A DNA stretch of 64,000 nt. It comes from Chlorophyllum brunneum. Its lineage: Eukaryota > Basidiomycota > Agaricomycetes > Agaricales > Agaricaceae. The notes beneath the pieces were generated by a model that was not told the DNA's origin, made no database searches, and saw only the letters and a list, made by a program, of their open reading frames with translations. Of the stretch, positions 1 to 11,730 are shown piece by piece. The stretch lies in contig OY756150.1 of assembly GCA_963576785.1 (NCBI GenBank), positions 806,001 through 870,000 of the forward strand, written 5' to 3'. A program made the translations under genes and the position numbers. Numbering within the stretch: the stretch's first letter is position 1; every line of letters begins with the position of its first letter.

Positions 1-391
1 TTGCACAGCCGACACTCAGTAAGAGTCAGTACGTGCCGTCATTCATCAAGTGGGTAGATCAATGTACCAAATGAAGATACCCAAATTGAATGACGCCCAA
101 CGCGGATTCCTAGCCTTGCAATCTGCACATATGCCTGGGGAAAGGGAATTAATGAGGATGAGAGTTGGGTAGGACGAACGCACCATTTCCTGGCTTGGAG
201 ACAAGCTCTATGAGCATGCGCTGGTTGCGCTCTGTGGCGAGCTTGTTCGTGCCAGACGACATGGAGATGGTTTGAAGGGACAAGCAGCTAGCAGCCTAGC
301 ACCAGTCGAGTGTCAAGTGACTGTGACGCTACTTGCTTGCCATAAATCCCGGAACCAAACAACCATCAATTTCAATTTCCTATGTCCTCCT
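1..391. other. Intergenic, no gene seen
   Basis: I see no convincing coding frame, repeat or RNA gene here. The right part presumably holds the promoter of the downstream gene that starts at 392. Confidence 0.5.
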
Positions 392-1410
392 ATGCCCAAA
401 TGCCCAAACCTCGCTAGGCTTGGGAAGCCGCCAGTTTACTCCCATGTGCACGTACGTGAATTGCTCGGTTATCTTATTTTGACTGAAAACATCTCCAGTT
501 CTATCGTCAGCATCCGGGTTCACCAACTGACCTTTGTCAGCGTAAAGTTGGACCAGACATCTTGGACCCAGGGCATCCTGCCACGAAGACTCCTCTCAAG
601 CACTTTCCTTCCATAAAAACCGAATACTTCAGGCTTTCTGCTTTCCCGAATGCACTTCTTATCCCCAATCCTGACTCCACCGGGTCGCCCGGATGGCCAA
701 GGATTGACACTTGGTCCAGCCGAATCAGTCGTGCGGCCGAACTGCAAAAGAAACCCGATCAGGGGCAACTGGGCGAAGTGCCAGACGGAAAGTCAGTTGA
801 CGCAACCCAGTCCTTGAAATGGGTTGCGTCACCCATTTTATTGCCGTGCCCTGAAGACTCAATCCCCATGAGCCTGTACTTCTCAATCGGAAAGGCAAGA
901 ACCCATAAACATGCAGTCAAACGCCGGAGACTTCGCACGAAACTCAAGGAGACGATAAACCTTATCGTGACGCGGGGAGCTCGAGCCATCGAAGTCAAGC
1001 CAGGTACTCAAGAGCTTGTCTTCGACGATGAAGAGGTTCGTGGGCGAGGTCATAAATGGATTTTACCCGGTACGAGGCCGGTTACACCATAAATCCCGAA
1101 TTTTTGACAGAGATGGCAATTAGATTGGGCTTACATCTTCTACCCTGATCCACCAGTATACCTGACGCCATACACAGAACTAGTGCAACACCTTCGCTCA
1201 TCCCTTCGAAAAATCTGGGACGCAGGCATGCACCTCGAGAAGAGCTGGGTGGAAGCCGAAATGCGGAAACAGACAGGCTTGCTGCCGCTCGTCTCAGAAT
1301 TCAAAACGCAAGCGAGGTCTAATTTATATCGTTCCGACCCACCCAGATCTTCTTTCAATCCTAAGGCGAGAAAAACCGCTGAGCCCAAGCTCTTGCAGAC
1401 CCAGACATGA
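392..1410 (+). CDS. RnpA-like (RNase P protein-type) predicted mitochondrial protein
   Basis: Three exons keep one frame (392-451, 499-1069, 1124-1410; 305 residues) with clean GT-AG introns of 47 and 54 nt; the first donor is GTACGT. The middle of the protein has FSIGKARTHKHAVKRRRLR followed by KLKETINLIVTRGA, and the third exon gives YIFYPDPPVYLTPYTELV and LRSSLRKIWDAG. This order (small strand, AVxRxRxR helix, Ile/Val strand, late Y-xx-L helix ending in LRxxWxxAG) resembles the bacterial RNase P protein RnpA, whose RNA-binding motif is of the RNRxKR type. The likeness is my own reading, not a search result. A basic N-terminus and a C-terminal extension fit a mitochondrial protein that binds RNA. 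Alternatives are an unrelated mitoribosomal protein or an uncharacterised fungal family. An earlier start inside the first exon frame is possible. Confidence 0.6.
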
Positions 1411-2439
1411 TCTCTGCTTTGAAGAACCGGCTGCCACCTACTGTGTCATTACCGTACATCGTGCTGCATAATGGCTCAGGTGCAGGGATCGCCAAGTCCC
1501 GCCCTGGAACTTGCAATGGATTCACCCACCCCATTGGCCTATACGTGGATCACCTTCATTAACTTCTCGTATAGTGTGGCTATCTTACGTAGGGAAATGA
1601 TAATAGGTCGAGAATGATCCCTCCTCCCAACTCGAATTGCGCTCCATAATCTAAGATGCAGGTCCTAATCATTCAAGAAGAACCTGGAGTCCTCTAAACT
1701 CGGGGATGTGGTGCAATCTCTACTGGACATGTGTTGACCAGGACAAGCTCACCGAAGTTAGAAAGATGTACGGACAGCTCCGGACAGGTCCTTAGCTCAG
1801 AGGCTAGAAGCAAGTGAAGCACCGTTCCTCTGGAGTTCTTTAGCCCTATTGATCTTGTCGTCTTACAAACCGAATAGAAAGACACACTTGTGGTCTCAGT
1901 TGATCTCCGTTCCAAACCAGCTCAACCCTTCTGCGAATAGCTGGGTATAAGTTCTCCACAAACCGCTTTTACCCCGCCGTCGAAATCCCTACATGCGTTT
2001 CTTTGTCAGAGATATCTCGTCGCTGTTGCTCCTGGCGCTCAGCGGATTCCTCTTATTCAGGCAGGCAGTCTCTGGTCCGGTACTTCATTATCATTATCTG
2101 GCCAAGCGATAACCCAAGAAGTTGATACATGTCCAGAGCAATCCGCCCAAGCACTCTCTGATTATTACATTCCTTCCAATGCCATCGATCAAGGGCTCCT
2201 CAACAAGCCGACCTTAGTAGCACAAAGTCCATGTTACAGGAAGGTACGCGGATAATGATGATTAGTTGTTAAATTACCAGGGTGTTAAAAGCATGAAGTC
2301 TAATATACATGTGCCCAGCTGATTTCGAGTTATCATGCCCGTCGTAAACACCAATTTCCAATCTCAAGTCATGCATCAGACATGTAGGTGGTTTAGATAA
2401 TCACATGACAGAATATGGTCCTCTTACTTCCTCACACCC
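1411..2439. other. Intergenic, with an open frame lacking ATG
   Basis: No complete gene is recognisable. On the + strand, one frame stays open from about 1937 to 2256 with plausible protein-like composition (for example SDYYIPSNAIDQGLLNKPTL) but no ATG, so it could be an exon of an unplaced gene, a remnant or chance. The last few hundred bases should contain the promoter of the gene starting at 2440. Confidence 0.4.
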
Positions 2440-3161
2440 ATGACGTCTAATCAGATAGAAACTCAAACCCCAAACGATGACTCTTTGAAACAGTATGCAG
2501 CTTACCCATTCGATACTGATCAAGTCTACCAGGTGGGTATCCTTTCACGCGCAAAGCCACAGAGGATAGGAATAAACTCGACGTTTCCGCGAAGCAAGGT
2601 CTCGCAAACATCCTAGCTAATGGTGCACTAGCCAACAACCCACCTCCAGAAGAGCAAGAGGAGGTACTACTGCGGACGAGAGTATTTTACTTCAACGGGT
2701 ATGTCTAGCCTATCGTATCTCTCTACTCGCACGAAAGCTTGAATGTTCGTGTAACTGCTTAGGACAACTGGAAATTCGATAACAATAGACGAGGCAAGAG
2801 CATATGAACAGTTCCTGAAGCTGCGAGATACCCCATTGGGCTCTTCAGCCGACGTTGCAGGATCCATCGTGACCTCAGCACAGTCCCGGAACGACGAGGA
2901 TCCTCAAGTTTTGACGTTTGCTGAACTCAAAACGCTTATTGAGACAGGACGTCTGGACCAGATTCCTAACAACAAGGTCATCCCAAATACACTCAATGTC
3001 CGTATTTTGTTGGGTCCCATCTATATTAGGTAGCTAACCCCGGACCACAGGAGGCACCACCAAGCCGGTCAATAGCGCAAGCACGCAGGAAACCATGGGA
3101 GGCTGGGACCGAGGATCGGGGCACCACGGCTTCGATGTCGAAAGTCACGGAGGGTGCATAG
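2440..3161 (+). CDS. PEX39: KPWE-motif peroxisomal import cofactor, PEX39/PEX14-like family
   Basis: Four exons can be joined (2440-2532, 2595-2698, 2763-2997, 3051-3161), giving about 180 residues. The N-terminal part contains PFDTDQVYQ then QGLANILANG and RVFYFNG. The central part has LTFAELKTLIETGRLDQIP, a helix followed by a Pro-rich turn. The end, APPSRSIAQARRKPWE, carries the KPWE tetrapeptide that defines the PEX14-like KPWE family. As I recall, this is the family of the recently named PEX39 (yeast Yjr012c, human C6orf226), which helps PEX7-dependent import of PTS2 proteins. The first intron could instead end at 2564 (32 nt), but 2594 gives a more usual 62-nt intron and better family fit. 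The gene converges on the EST1/SMG7-like gene to its right. Confidence 0.78.
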
Positions 3162-3775
3162 TTAGGGGAGCGAGAGAACATAGCAGTAGCATCTTAGCGA
3201 AGGACAAGCTAGAATGTGGACCAGGAAATCTGGCGTACCATACAAACCCACTATAACGCAGAAGAGTGTAATCGGACAGAAGAATTCACAGAAATTCAGA
3301 GTGGGAAAGGAATATGACGGAAAGAGAAGGCTATGTCTGTATCGAGGAAGGAGGAATCGGGAAAGAATTCACGGGATACCATCAAGTATAGAATGAAGAC
3401 GAAAAAAAGATATTTCGGGGTTTTTCATCAACCAGCGCAATGGGCTGTGATCAAGTACCGCTATGATGAGTGTCTTGAGAGAATACGTGAAACGACCAAC
3501 CTAATGTCCGAGTCCTGAAGGACGGAGAACGGCAAGGGTAGCACAAGTGAGAACGATGTGTTCACAAAATTCCACGAGTACACGAAGAAAATGGGATTTC
3601 GTACGAAAAGTCCCAATGGCGGGCTGAGGAACATCTTGCTCGAGCCAAGCCCGGGTGGATTCAAGGTGCCCTTGGTTGTGCCACAAGTTCCACTGCTCTC
3701 GCTGAGCAAACTCTACGTGACGGGAGCAACTTCGTTTGTTACCGGGAATGCTTCCATCATTTTGCAAATTACGTT
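3162..3775. other. Intergenic between convergent genes
   Basis: The first 250 bases are purine-rich on the + strand (AGAAGG-type runs). No conserved frame was recognised; the region probably holds the 3' UTRs of the two convergent neighbours. Confidence 0.5.
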
Positions 3776-6700
3776 TCACCATGCCTGCGGCATAGATGCA
3801 AATGGCTGGCCAGGCACCGGCGGTCGGGGTAAATGGAATTGTTGCGAGGAGTGGTGGGCTTGCCCGAAAGATGCCTGCCTTGCATGGATAGGCGGACTTG
3901 CAACAGGGCTGATTGGGATGCGGTGGGGCGACATAGACGCAGCCACGGGAGGATTGCCAAAGGCACTATTAACCAACGAGCTATTCATGGTCTGCAGTGG
4001 CAAAAACGCCGACGGTGGAAATTCGGTTGGTGCTGGTCTGGATGACGGTAACTGCTGCTGTGGCTGTGGAAGGGAGTACGGAAGTGCATCATGCAGTTCG
4101 GTGTGTTTAAATGCCGAATAAGTTTGAAAAGTGGGCGATGGAAGCGATGGCATGCGCTGGTGGTGATACTGGTTATTCAACCTAGAAGTTAGGGAAGTAA
4201 GCTGAGAAGGGGACTGAGCCAAGGATTGGGCCGTCTGTGGTGCGCTAGCATGTGGTTGGGGCAGATGGCAACCGCCACCGTTGAAGGATGTTGTCCACGT
4301 CTGGGGCACATCGTTATGGTATTGCCGAGGCAACTGATAAGTACTCTTGGGAGGACTACCTCCAGCAGCGAACCTAAGCGATTGTTCGTCCGAGGCGGCA
4401 GACCATATACTTTGCAAGAATCGACTTGGTTGGGGCTCATTCGTAGCGCCTGACATGACATCCTTCAAGAGGTCCTCAGCCGTTTTTTGGGGTATGTGGG
4501 GTGGAGGTGGAGGTGGGTGGGTTTTTCTCGGAAGGTTCGTTGGTGATTTAGGGACAAGCGTTATGGGGCTAGTGAGGGGTCTGGCTGGAGCAGGAGGTGG
4601 TGCACGCGAGGGAGAAGATTGAGCTGGTTGGAGCACTGGGGAAACTGATGGTCTGTTGCCTCGTTAGTTACATAGGTCCAAGTAGCAGGCAGGTTACGCA
4701 CTGAAGGTAAACGATTTCTTCTTCGTCGTCGCCAAATTCTTGATCCAACAACCCGTAATCACGTGCTCGGAAGGCTTCTTCTACAACGTCCTCTTCAGTC
4801 GGCGATGTATTTCCAACCACTTCTTCGAACTCTTGCTTGTGAGCACCCGAGAACCCATCATGGACGCGTGGGCGTGCTTTCTCTATTATGTCTCGATTGA
4901 GAACGATACCGTGGTTTATTATCTTGACAGGAGAGTTCTAATTCTCATTGATTAATATCTTAGCATACAGGGAAAATCCTGACCCACCGGAATTTCCGAC
5001 AGCAGTCTTGCATCCTCCAACAAATCATATATCCTCATCAGCTGCTCGGCGTTCGGGTGCGGTCTCTCCCTCGCCTGTGGCGATCCTTGACCATCCTCTT
5101 CAATAATTCCTCCCATGAGTTTCTTTAAAGGTAAGAAACCACGCATATCCACATCTTCGTCCAAAGGAGAGATCAAAGGAGGTAAACTGTTCTTCGGGAA
5201 GGCCTCCACGAGAGCCCGGATGAATTCAATGTAATTCTGCCAAAATTCGATCGTTTGGACAGAATATCCACTGATCTTATCGGGTGATTCCTTTGACAAC
5301 TCGATCCCCTTCGCCTTTTCTTGTTCCTGGATTGCGACAAATTCTGGATCTTGCACAAGTATCCTATAATTTGCTGAGAGCCACTTGCTAGCAATCCTCA
5401 ATCCCGGTAACGTCCTCCTGAAAACCGCAGTAATCTTCAGCGCAAGAGTGTTCTCACCACCATTAACGTCAGAAGGGGGTGGTACAGCAAGCTCTGCTTT
5501 ACCGACATCGAACAAGGTGGAATGGAGATCGAATATATGTCGGATAATGCGCCAATCGAGGAGAACGGGTGTGTTTGTGGGTAATGGGTGATCTGTCTTG
5601 GGGCGGAACATGCGGTGTATACAGAACGCGCTTTCTGACAGGACGATGATCTGGGAAATGGTGTCAGGTAAGAGGTGCCTCTGGGAAACTAGAAGGTTGA
5701 AGTCATGGTGAACCAGCTGGTCAAGTTTGTGGCAGATCGAATCCATCCTATTAATCCATAAGAACCGATTCATCAGACCAAGGACGTACAAGTACCTTTC
5801 AATACCCATTTCTGCCCCCATACGCCACAGCGCATGTAGAACAATAACGCGCTCTCTGAAAGTCTCGACAAGCACATTCGATGGGGTCCCTGGTTCCTGT
5901 AATTTTTCTCGCTCTCGTCGACTTCGCCTTTTCCATCCGTCCAATGTCTTGGACAATAGTATGCCAAGATTGTTCATGGCTGGATCATAGGGTTGTTGTA
6001 CGCAAAGCGCCCGATAATGACGCACAGTCGACGAAAAGGTATCCTTCTGATAAGAAGAAAGAATTGCGAGCTGATGCCATGAGTTTCCTTCACTCGGGAC
6101 GAGTGATCGCGCCTGTTCGTAGCATTTTTGGGCCCTATCGTAGTTCCGGGCCCGCGGAGCAATCTCTTGACCCCTCCGGTTCCTCCTCCTTGTAGGCATC
6201 GACTCATTTCCCCCGTTAGAACGTCCGTTAGAGTCATTGTAGTACTCCCGGTAGCGTGCGATATCGCCTAAGCAAACAAGCGCTTTACTGAAGATAGCAA
6301 GTCGACTACTCCGGTTCGCAGGAGACGGGAAGAGAGCGGTAAGGTCTGGGTTCTCTGATGGGAACTGGTAATGGTTGCGTCCATTCTGGATCCGACCGCG
6401 GTTTGGATGAGTCGAATCACCTCCATCAGCATTGGAGGGGCTATTTGCCTCGGCAGCTCCCTCTGGCTCAGACCACAAGCCGAGTTCGACTAGCGCAGAC
6501 TTGGCTTCTGTAAGACCGAATGTTCTATACATTCTCTGAACCAACAATGTCCAAAACTTTTCCTCTTCAGCCAGGAATTGCCTGAAACGTTGGAGGCGTT
6601 TCCGGTATTCGACATCGCCATGAGGGTTGCTGGGCTGAGGCGCATGAACTTGAGCCTGCTGTTGATCTTGCGCCTGTGGCTGTTGCTCGTCTGTCTGTCG

Positions 6701-7100
6701 TTGGTGCCGTCGTCGTTGTTGTTGTTGCTGCTGCTGCTGTTGTCGAGCATGGTCAAGAGCCGACTTGTAGGAAGCAATGACCGAATAGGACGTTTGCATC
6801 CATAAGTGATTCTCGATATCTTTGGATTCCCTTGCGTACGGATGGACCAGTAGTAAATTCAGGTAATGTCGCCGGAGACTTCATTGATGTTGTCAGCCTG
6901 ATGAAACGGCGAAGATAATAGCGGCACTCGCGTCTTTCGCTGGGAGTCGACATCTTTATCAAATATTTCTTTCGACTTTAGGAGTTCTTTGAAATTGTTA
7001 TGTATGTTCTTTGCCTCGCTGGGGGTTGGGGTAGGTAACCGGAGGGAGGGCAAGCGCAGATGACGACGTACCGGGCAATCGTGGCGGGTAGCTCTGTCAT
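3776..7100 (-). CDS. EST1/SMG7-family protein (telomerase or nonsense-mediated decay)
   Basis: The product is about 1,000 residues. It starts MTELPATIAR at 7100, then EAKNIHNNFKELLKSKE, the 14-3-3-like N-terminal helix bundle of EST1/SMG5/6/7. A TPR-like region follows (ARNYDRAQKCYEQARSLVP, SWHQLAILSSYQKD, and PYDPAMNNLGIL). This in turn leads into the EST1 DNA/RNA-binding helical domain and an acidic linker. The tail is Pro/Ser/Gln-rich and disordered. No PIN nuclease domain is seen, so SMG7/EST1/Ebs1 fits better than SMG5 or SMG6. The family binds phosphorylated Upf1 or telomerase RNA. Exons are 7072-7100, 6932-7018 and 4969-6878, followed by at least two more. The second intron appears to be GC-AG. 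A CAG/CAA stretch near 6710-6745 gives a polyGln run. The short distance (178 bp) to the upstream gene on the same strand should contain its promoter. Confidence 0.88.
6879..6931 (-). other. Probable non-canonical GC-AG intron
   Basis: Read on the minus strand, removing 53 nt that begin GCGAGT and end GAAG joins DSQRK to TLRRHYLNLLLVHPYARESK without a frame break. This restores the expected EST1-family sequence. No GT donor nearby keeps this frame. Inferred from frame and family fit only. Confidence 0.7.
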
Positions 7101-7278
7101 GGTTGTGGACAATGATTCACGAAAAAACCATGGTATTTAAGGAGAAGAGGAGAGAAACATTGAGAAGGGAGTTGAATCAGCGATGACAAGAAATGATCAT
7201 AAGTCTCGACGTGGGAACTAAATTTGCCGCTGATCCGCGGCATGGTCTCACTCCATGTATTACACAAAATACTAGAAT

Positions 7279-10200
7279 CTACCACTCGTCGTCACTCTCA
7301 TCTCGCGAGTTCGAACGGAACAGTGCGAGCAAGTCGTCCATACCCAGCTTCATGTTCTTCAGCTTGTCACCACTGAGCGCAGCCAGCGCCAACGCTCGCT
7401 TTTTCTCTTGCAGCTACAAAAAGCCCGTCAGCTTAGCTTTATCTACCACAGAAAATACAATAACAATCGTACCGTGAGAATACGTTCCTCCACAGTATCG
7501 TCTATCTTGAGCTTGAAAATGTTCACGTCGCGCGTCTGCCCGAATCGGTGAGCCCGGTCGAAAGCTTGGTCCTGGAATGATCAACTGAATTAGACAGTCT
7601 GTTCGCATCATAGCAAGAACTAACCCACCTCGAGCGCAGGGTTCCACCAAAGGTCGACAAGAATTACATTGTTACAAGCAGTTAGATTGAGACCTACATA
7701 AAACCAATCAGCCGAAGAAGATCCTTTAGGCCATGCTGCCTACCAGTGCTACCGGCCTTGAACGAGATCAGAATAATCCTTATATCAATGCCATCCCTGA
7801 TCTTCGCCAGCGCAACCTCACGATCAGCAGGAGTCATGGAACCATCATCTAAAGCGCCATCAACACCACGAACAACGAGACAAATTGAATAATGACTCAC
7901 ACCGCACAAATCGGATTCCTTTCTCTTTCAAGAAGGGCATAATCAAGTCAAGCATGGACGTGAATTGTGAGAATATAATCGTCTTCTCTTTACACTCAGA
8001 GCGTTCGTCAATATCCTGCAACAACCTGAGGATCGCCCGGATCTTGGCAGACGTCGGGCGATCACGTTCGGCGAGTCGAGCCTTCTCAGCGAGCGGAACG
8101 CAAGTCACACAGTGATCACTCCATTTTGCTTCTGTGACATTGCCAGGAGTGAGTCTGTTTAGTGAGGTTAGCATGCATACGAGACGCTTGGATCAAAATG
8201 GACCAACTCCATTGTACACATATGACACTTTCGTGTGACACCCATTTGACCGAAAGCTGCAACGAGGTCATCGGCATCGGCTTCTGAGCCTTTCTTCGAC
8301 CCTTGTGACTCAATGGCTTCCAGATCCTTCTTGTAGTCTTTGGTAACCAGTAAAGGGTGATTGCAGGCTGAACACATCCTCATTAGGAGTAGATTCCAAT
8401 CCCAAAAATAACGTAACATACCTTGGCGAAGACGAAGTAAGAGTAAAAGGACTGAAATATATTTATTCCCTTTTTCTTGATTCATGAGTTTCTCGAGAAC
8501 ATCGTCCATCTTTGTCTCCAAGGATGTGTAAAAGGCTCGCTCAGAAGCATCAAATGGACAGGAAACAATCTCTACAGTGCGTTTTGGAAGCTCGATGAGT
8601 TTCTTCCCGTTGAGTTCGTCATCCTTGCGGCGCCTCAGCATAATTTGTTTGAGAATAATCTAGAGCCAGATTGGCAAATTTCTTCGATGTTCAGGAGCAG
8701 AAATGACACACCTGCAGTTTCTTCATTGCGCTGCCCGCCCCCCTGCCAGTTTTGATTGGTTTGGCGAAACTTAAATTAAACTGGTCATATTGGTTCCAAG
8801 GGCGGATATGAAGAAACTTGAGAAGAGAGTAAAGCTCGGTAACATTGTTTTGACTAAACACTCCAGGCATGAGCTATTGAAGTGACCCAAGATGATGGAA
8901 AAATGACTTACAGCGGTGTTCCCGTCAGGCACCATTTGAACCGGCCTTTCAACTCACAGCATGCTATAGCACCTTTGGTGTTGTGGTTCTTAATATTGTG
9001 CGCCTCATCTTATAGGCAACACGGACAATGAGAACAGGCAGAGAAAAATGAACATAAATCTTACCAAGGACAATACGGAACCACTTGACATGGAACAGAG
9101 CATTCTTCGCTGCCGTCTTGCGCTTCGGGGCGGATTTACCAACGTTCCGACCGAAATACTCAGCCTCATCCGAGTCTGAGCCAGAAGTTTCCTTTGGCTT
9201 AGATTTTCTGCCCTTGGACTCATCCTTCGCTTCCGGAGTGAACGCAGCATATTCAGATTTGACAGTATCGTAGGTGGTGACGACGATGTTGTGTCGGCGC
9301 AGGACAAGAGGGTCTGTAGTGCGAGAAGTTCCTTGATGTTTAAGGACTGTGAGCTTGGTCATCTTCTTGATTTCATCAGCCCATTGGCCGACCAAAGCAA
9401 GTGGGCAAATGACCCTAACCAGTATAAGCTCCAGGATGGATTATTGCAAGAGAGGGAATATCCTCACAAAGTTGATGCAGCCCAGCCTTTGTCTTTGTCC
9501 TCTCTTGTTGCCGGATTGTCCACAATTCTTGTGAGGGTCTGAATTGTTTTTCCCAGGCTAAAAGGCTCACATCCGTGAATGGATCACTCAAAACTCACTT
9601 CAAGAAGCGTACCCCATATCATCTGCGAGAATGCCTCCATATTTCTTCGTCTGGGGGTCTTCCCTTGCCGCCATCCAGTCCCTTCCAATAACTTGGTGAT
9701 CAAGCAACCTAATACCATCCTTGAACCCTTCAACAATCTTATCCTCCGCGTCAATCTCCCGCTCTTCCTCGTCATTGATATTACCTGAAATTAGCTCCCT
9801 CAAAACTTTCTCTGTCTCTGCTGCAGTCATGTCATCCCTATCATCAAGATAAGGTTTGGAGGAACCAGCTGTGGGTATATGGATTGCTTGGTTGGGTATT
9901 GTAGCTGCGCGCTGGAGCTGTTGAGATCGTGGTGGCAGATACTGCGGAGGCTGTACGACCCTCACGCGTTCTTGGTCAGATGTCGGGGGCCACATTAGTA
10001 AACCAGAATTCGGCAAATCCTTGTTCGAGGGTATATGGATGGGGGTACCAAGTTTCTGGGGCTCAGAAGGGGCTTTATAGGAGACCTGACCTACGGCCCG
10101 ATCCACCCCATTGTATGGTTGCAAGGGCCTCAACGGCGTGGTCTCTTTAGGTAATAGTTTTGTGGTCGGTTTGGCAAAGTTACTAGAAACATACCTGGCG

Positions 10201-10695
10201 CGTCGGCAGAAGCAGAACGATGAAAGAAGTGCAACGTACGTTTGTTGAGAGCCCTGAGACTGCGGTTGATGTTTAAATAGATCTGGCGTATTGGATAAGA
10301 TTTCAATATCACTATCTTGATGGTCATGTCGGTCCCGAGCATCTTGGTATTCATCTTCAGAATCCTCTTCGTCAGAAGAAAGTACAATTGGACGCGTGCT
10401 CCGTGCAGCCGGGGCAACGGGCGAGTCATTGGTCGATGCCTTTGATGTAGCGGAGGTCGTTGACCCGACAGACTACATAAGAATGGGTCAGTATCCTAGA
10501 GCGTAAAAAGTTCAAAGGGGCACTAACAATAACCTCAGGCCCGGAATTCTTTGATTCTGGCTTGACCATTTGCTGGTTTCGACCGAGCGCAAAGAACACT
10601 TGGGCATCAGGCATGAATTGTTCTCGACTAAGGTTCTGGTTAACATTATGACCTCTTAAAAAAGAATAGTACTCGTACAGCCTCTCGATTGGCAT
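7279..10695 (-). CDS. SNF2-family ATPase/DNA translocase (Rad5/Uls1-like branch)
   Basis: Starting MPIERLYEYYSFLRG at 10695, an N-terminal disordered and acidic region precedes a split but complete SNF2 motor. Motif I is seen as GGILADDMG just before a splice site. Motif Ia/Ib regions include VGQWADEIKKMTKLTVLKH. After a charged insertion come the DEAH-box region (NIKNHNTKGAI), motif III LTGTPLQNN and motif VI DRAHRFGQTRDVN. IKWPN-type motifs are absent, as expected. Between the two RecA lobes lie RKCHMC and, about 40 residues on, HCVTC. This could be a degenerate zinc-binding module where Rad5 and Rad16 relatives carry a RING. The protein probably remodels chromatin or DNA repair complexes in the nucleus; an exact orthology (Uls1, Rad16, Rrp1/2) cannot be fixed here. 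Ends SRDESDDEW at 7281-7279. A transposon lies 137 bp upstream of its start. Confidence 0.88.
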
Positions 10696-10831
10696 GGTTA
10701 TTTGTGTGGGGAATGGGTTGAGGGTTGAGGATTGGTGAAAGGCGAGGTGGAACTTGAACCGTTCTGATAGATTAGGTCGCGTCGAGCGTTTCTGATCACG
10801 TGCCAACCAAATTAGAACAAAAAATAGGTTA

Positions 10832-10856
10832 CAGTCAACTCTGTCATAACCCATAG
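10832..10856 (+). repeat. Left terminal inverted repeat of pogo-like element
   Basis: Twenty-five bases starting CAGTCAACTCTGTC. It pairs with the right end with three mismatches (positions 6, 15 and 19, all transitions, C/T or A/G). Confidence 0.88.
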
Positions 10857-10875
10857 CACTTTGTCCCCTGCTAGG

Positions 10876-10893
10876 CTATGGGTTACGACAGAG
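10876..10893 (+). repeat. Subterminal copy of the TIR inner motif
   Basis: CTATGGGTTACGACAGAG repeats the inner part of the right TIR, only 20 bp inside the left end. Related copies (TATGGGTTA or TATGGGATA) lie near 11621, 11646 and 11699 inside the right end. Such arrays are typical transposase-binding sites; that role is inferred. Confidence 0.65.
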
Positions 10894-11197
10894 TATGTGT
10901 TATGAAAATATACCGTAATTCGATTAAAAATGCATAAAATATTACATTTTCTGTTGAATATACGGATCGGAGTTGTACTACATAAGATATAAAGGCTAGA
11001 GTGTGCTCCTCGGGGCGAAGTAGTCTTCAACGTGGTATCCTTCATTGTAGCTGCCTGCTCCGAGCGAACTGCTTGGTTGAATGACACCAATAAACATTCC
11101 ATCTCTCGAGAAAATGACAAATTTGTCATAGAAAGCTATCTGTTAATTGTTGAAGATGCTTCAAGAAGATCCTTAGTGTGCAAATAGTGCATGGAAC

Positions 11198-11224
11198 CAT
11201 CATCATCATCATCATCATCATCAC
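11198..11224. repeat. (ATC)n simple repeat inside the transposon
   Basis: About nine ATC units. On the minus strand they encode the Asp run of the transposase remnant. Confidence 0.85.
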
Positions 11225-11730
11225 TATCAGCACCATGTTCATCAGTGGTGCTACTAACCTCTGGTGCAGCACATGCTTTCATAACTGCATTGTAAATCCC
11301 CCGGTCCGTTGTTCCATCCATTGTGCATTCCTCATCAGGGGGGTTGATTCATCTGCCTCAGAAATCTGTGCACCCTGTGACAACTGGGTTTGGAGATGAC
11401 TTTTACGTGCTTGGGTTTGAAGTTCAAGAACATGGAGGCCCTTTTCTAAAACCTGGACCAGCGAAGTGGGCATAGTGGAGATGGGGGTGTATTATTTCCA
11501 ACCATCCCCGCTGCCATGACATAGTTGATACATAATATTATGTAGAGACTGTACAGATATGACATTTTGAGAACAAATGATTACGAAATAATGACCGGCA
11601 CTATGGGGCCTTCGCCAACCTATGGGTTACGGGGTATCACAGAGTTATGGGTTATGGGGTGAAAACACCTGCGGACAAACTTTGTCTCCCGGAATTCCTA
11701 TGGGATATGACAGATTATGAGTTAATACAG

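Noticed and set aside
2533..2564. 32-nt intron in the KPWE gene
   Set aside because: A 62-nt intron ending at 2594 keeps the frame, is a usual size, and gives a better match to the expected sequence.
3558..4121. 187-codon plus-strand frame rich in Gly and Cys
   Set aside because: It is the antisense shadow of the Pro/Ser/Gln-rich tail of the EST1/SMG7-like gene.
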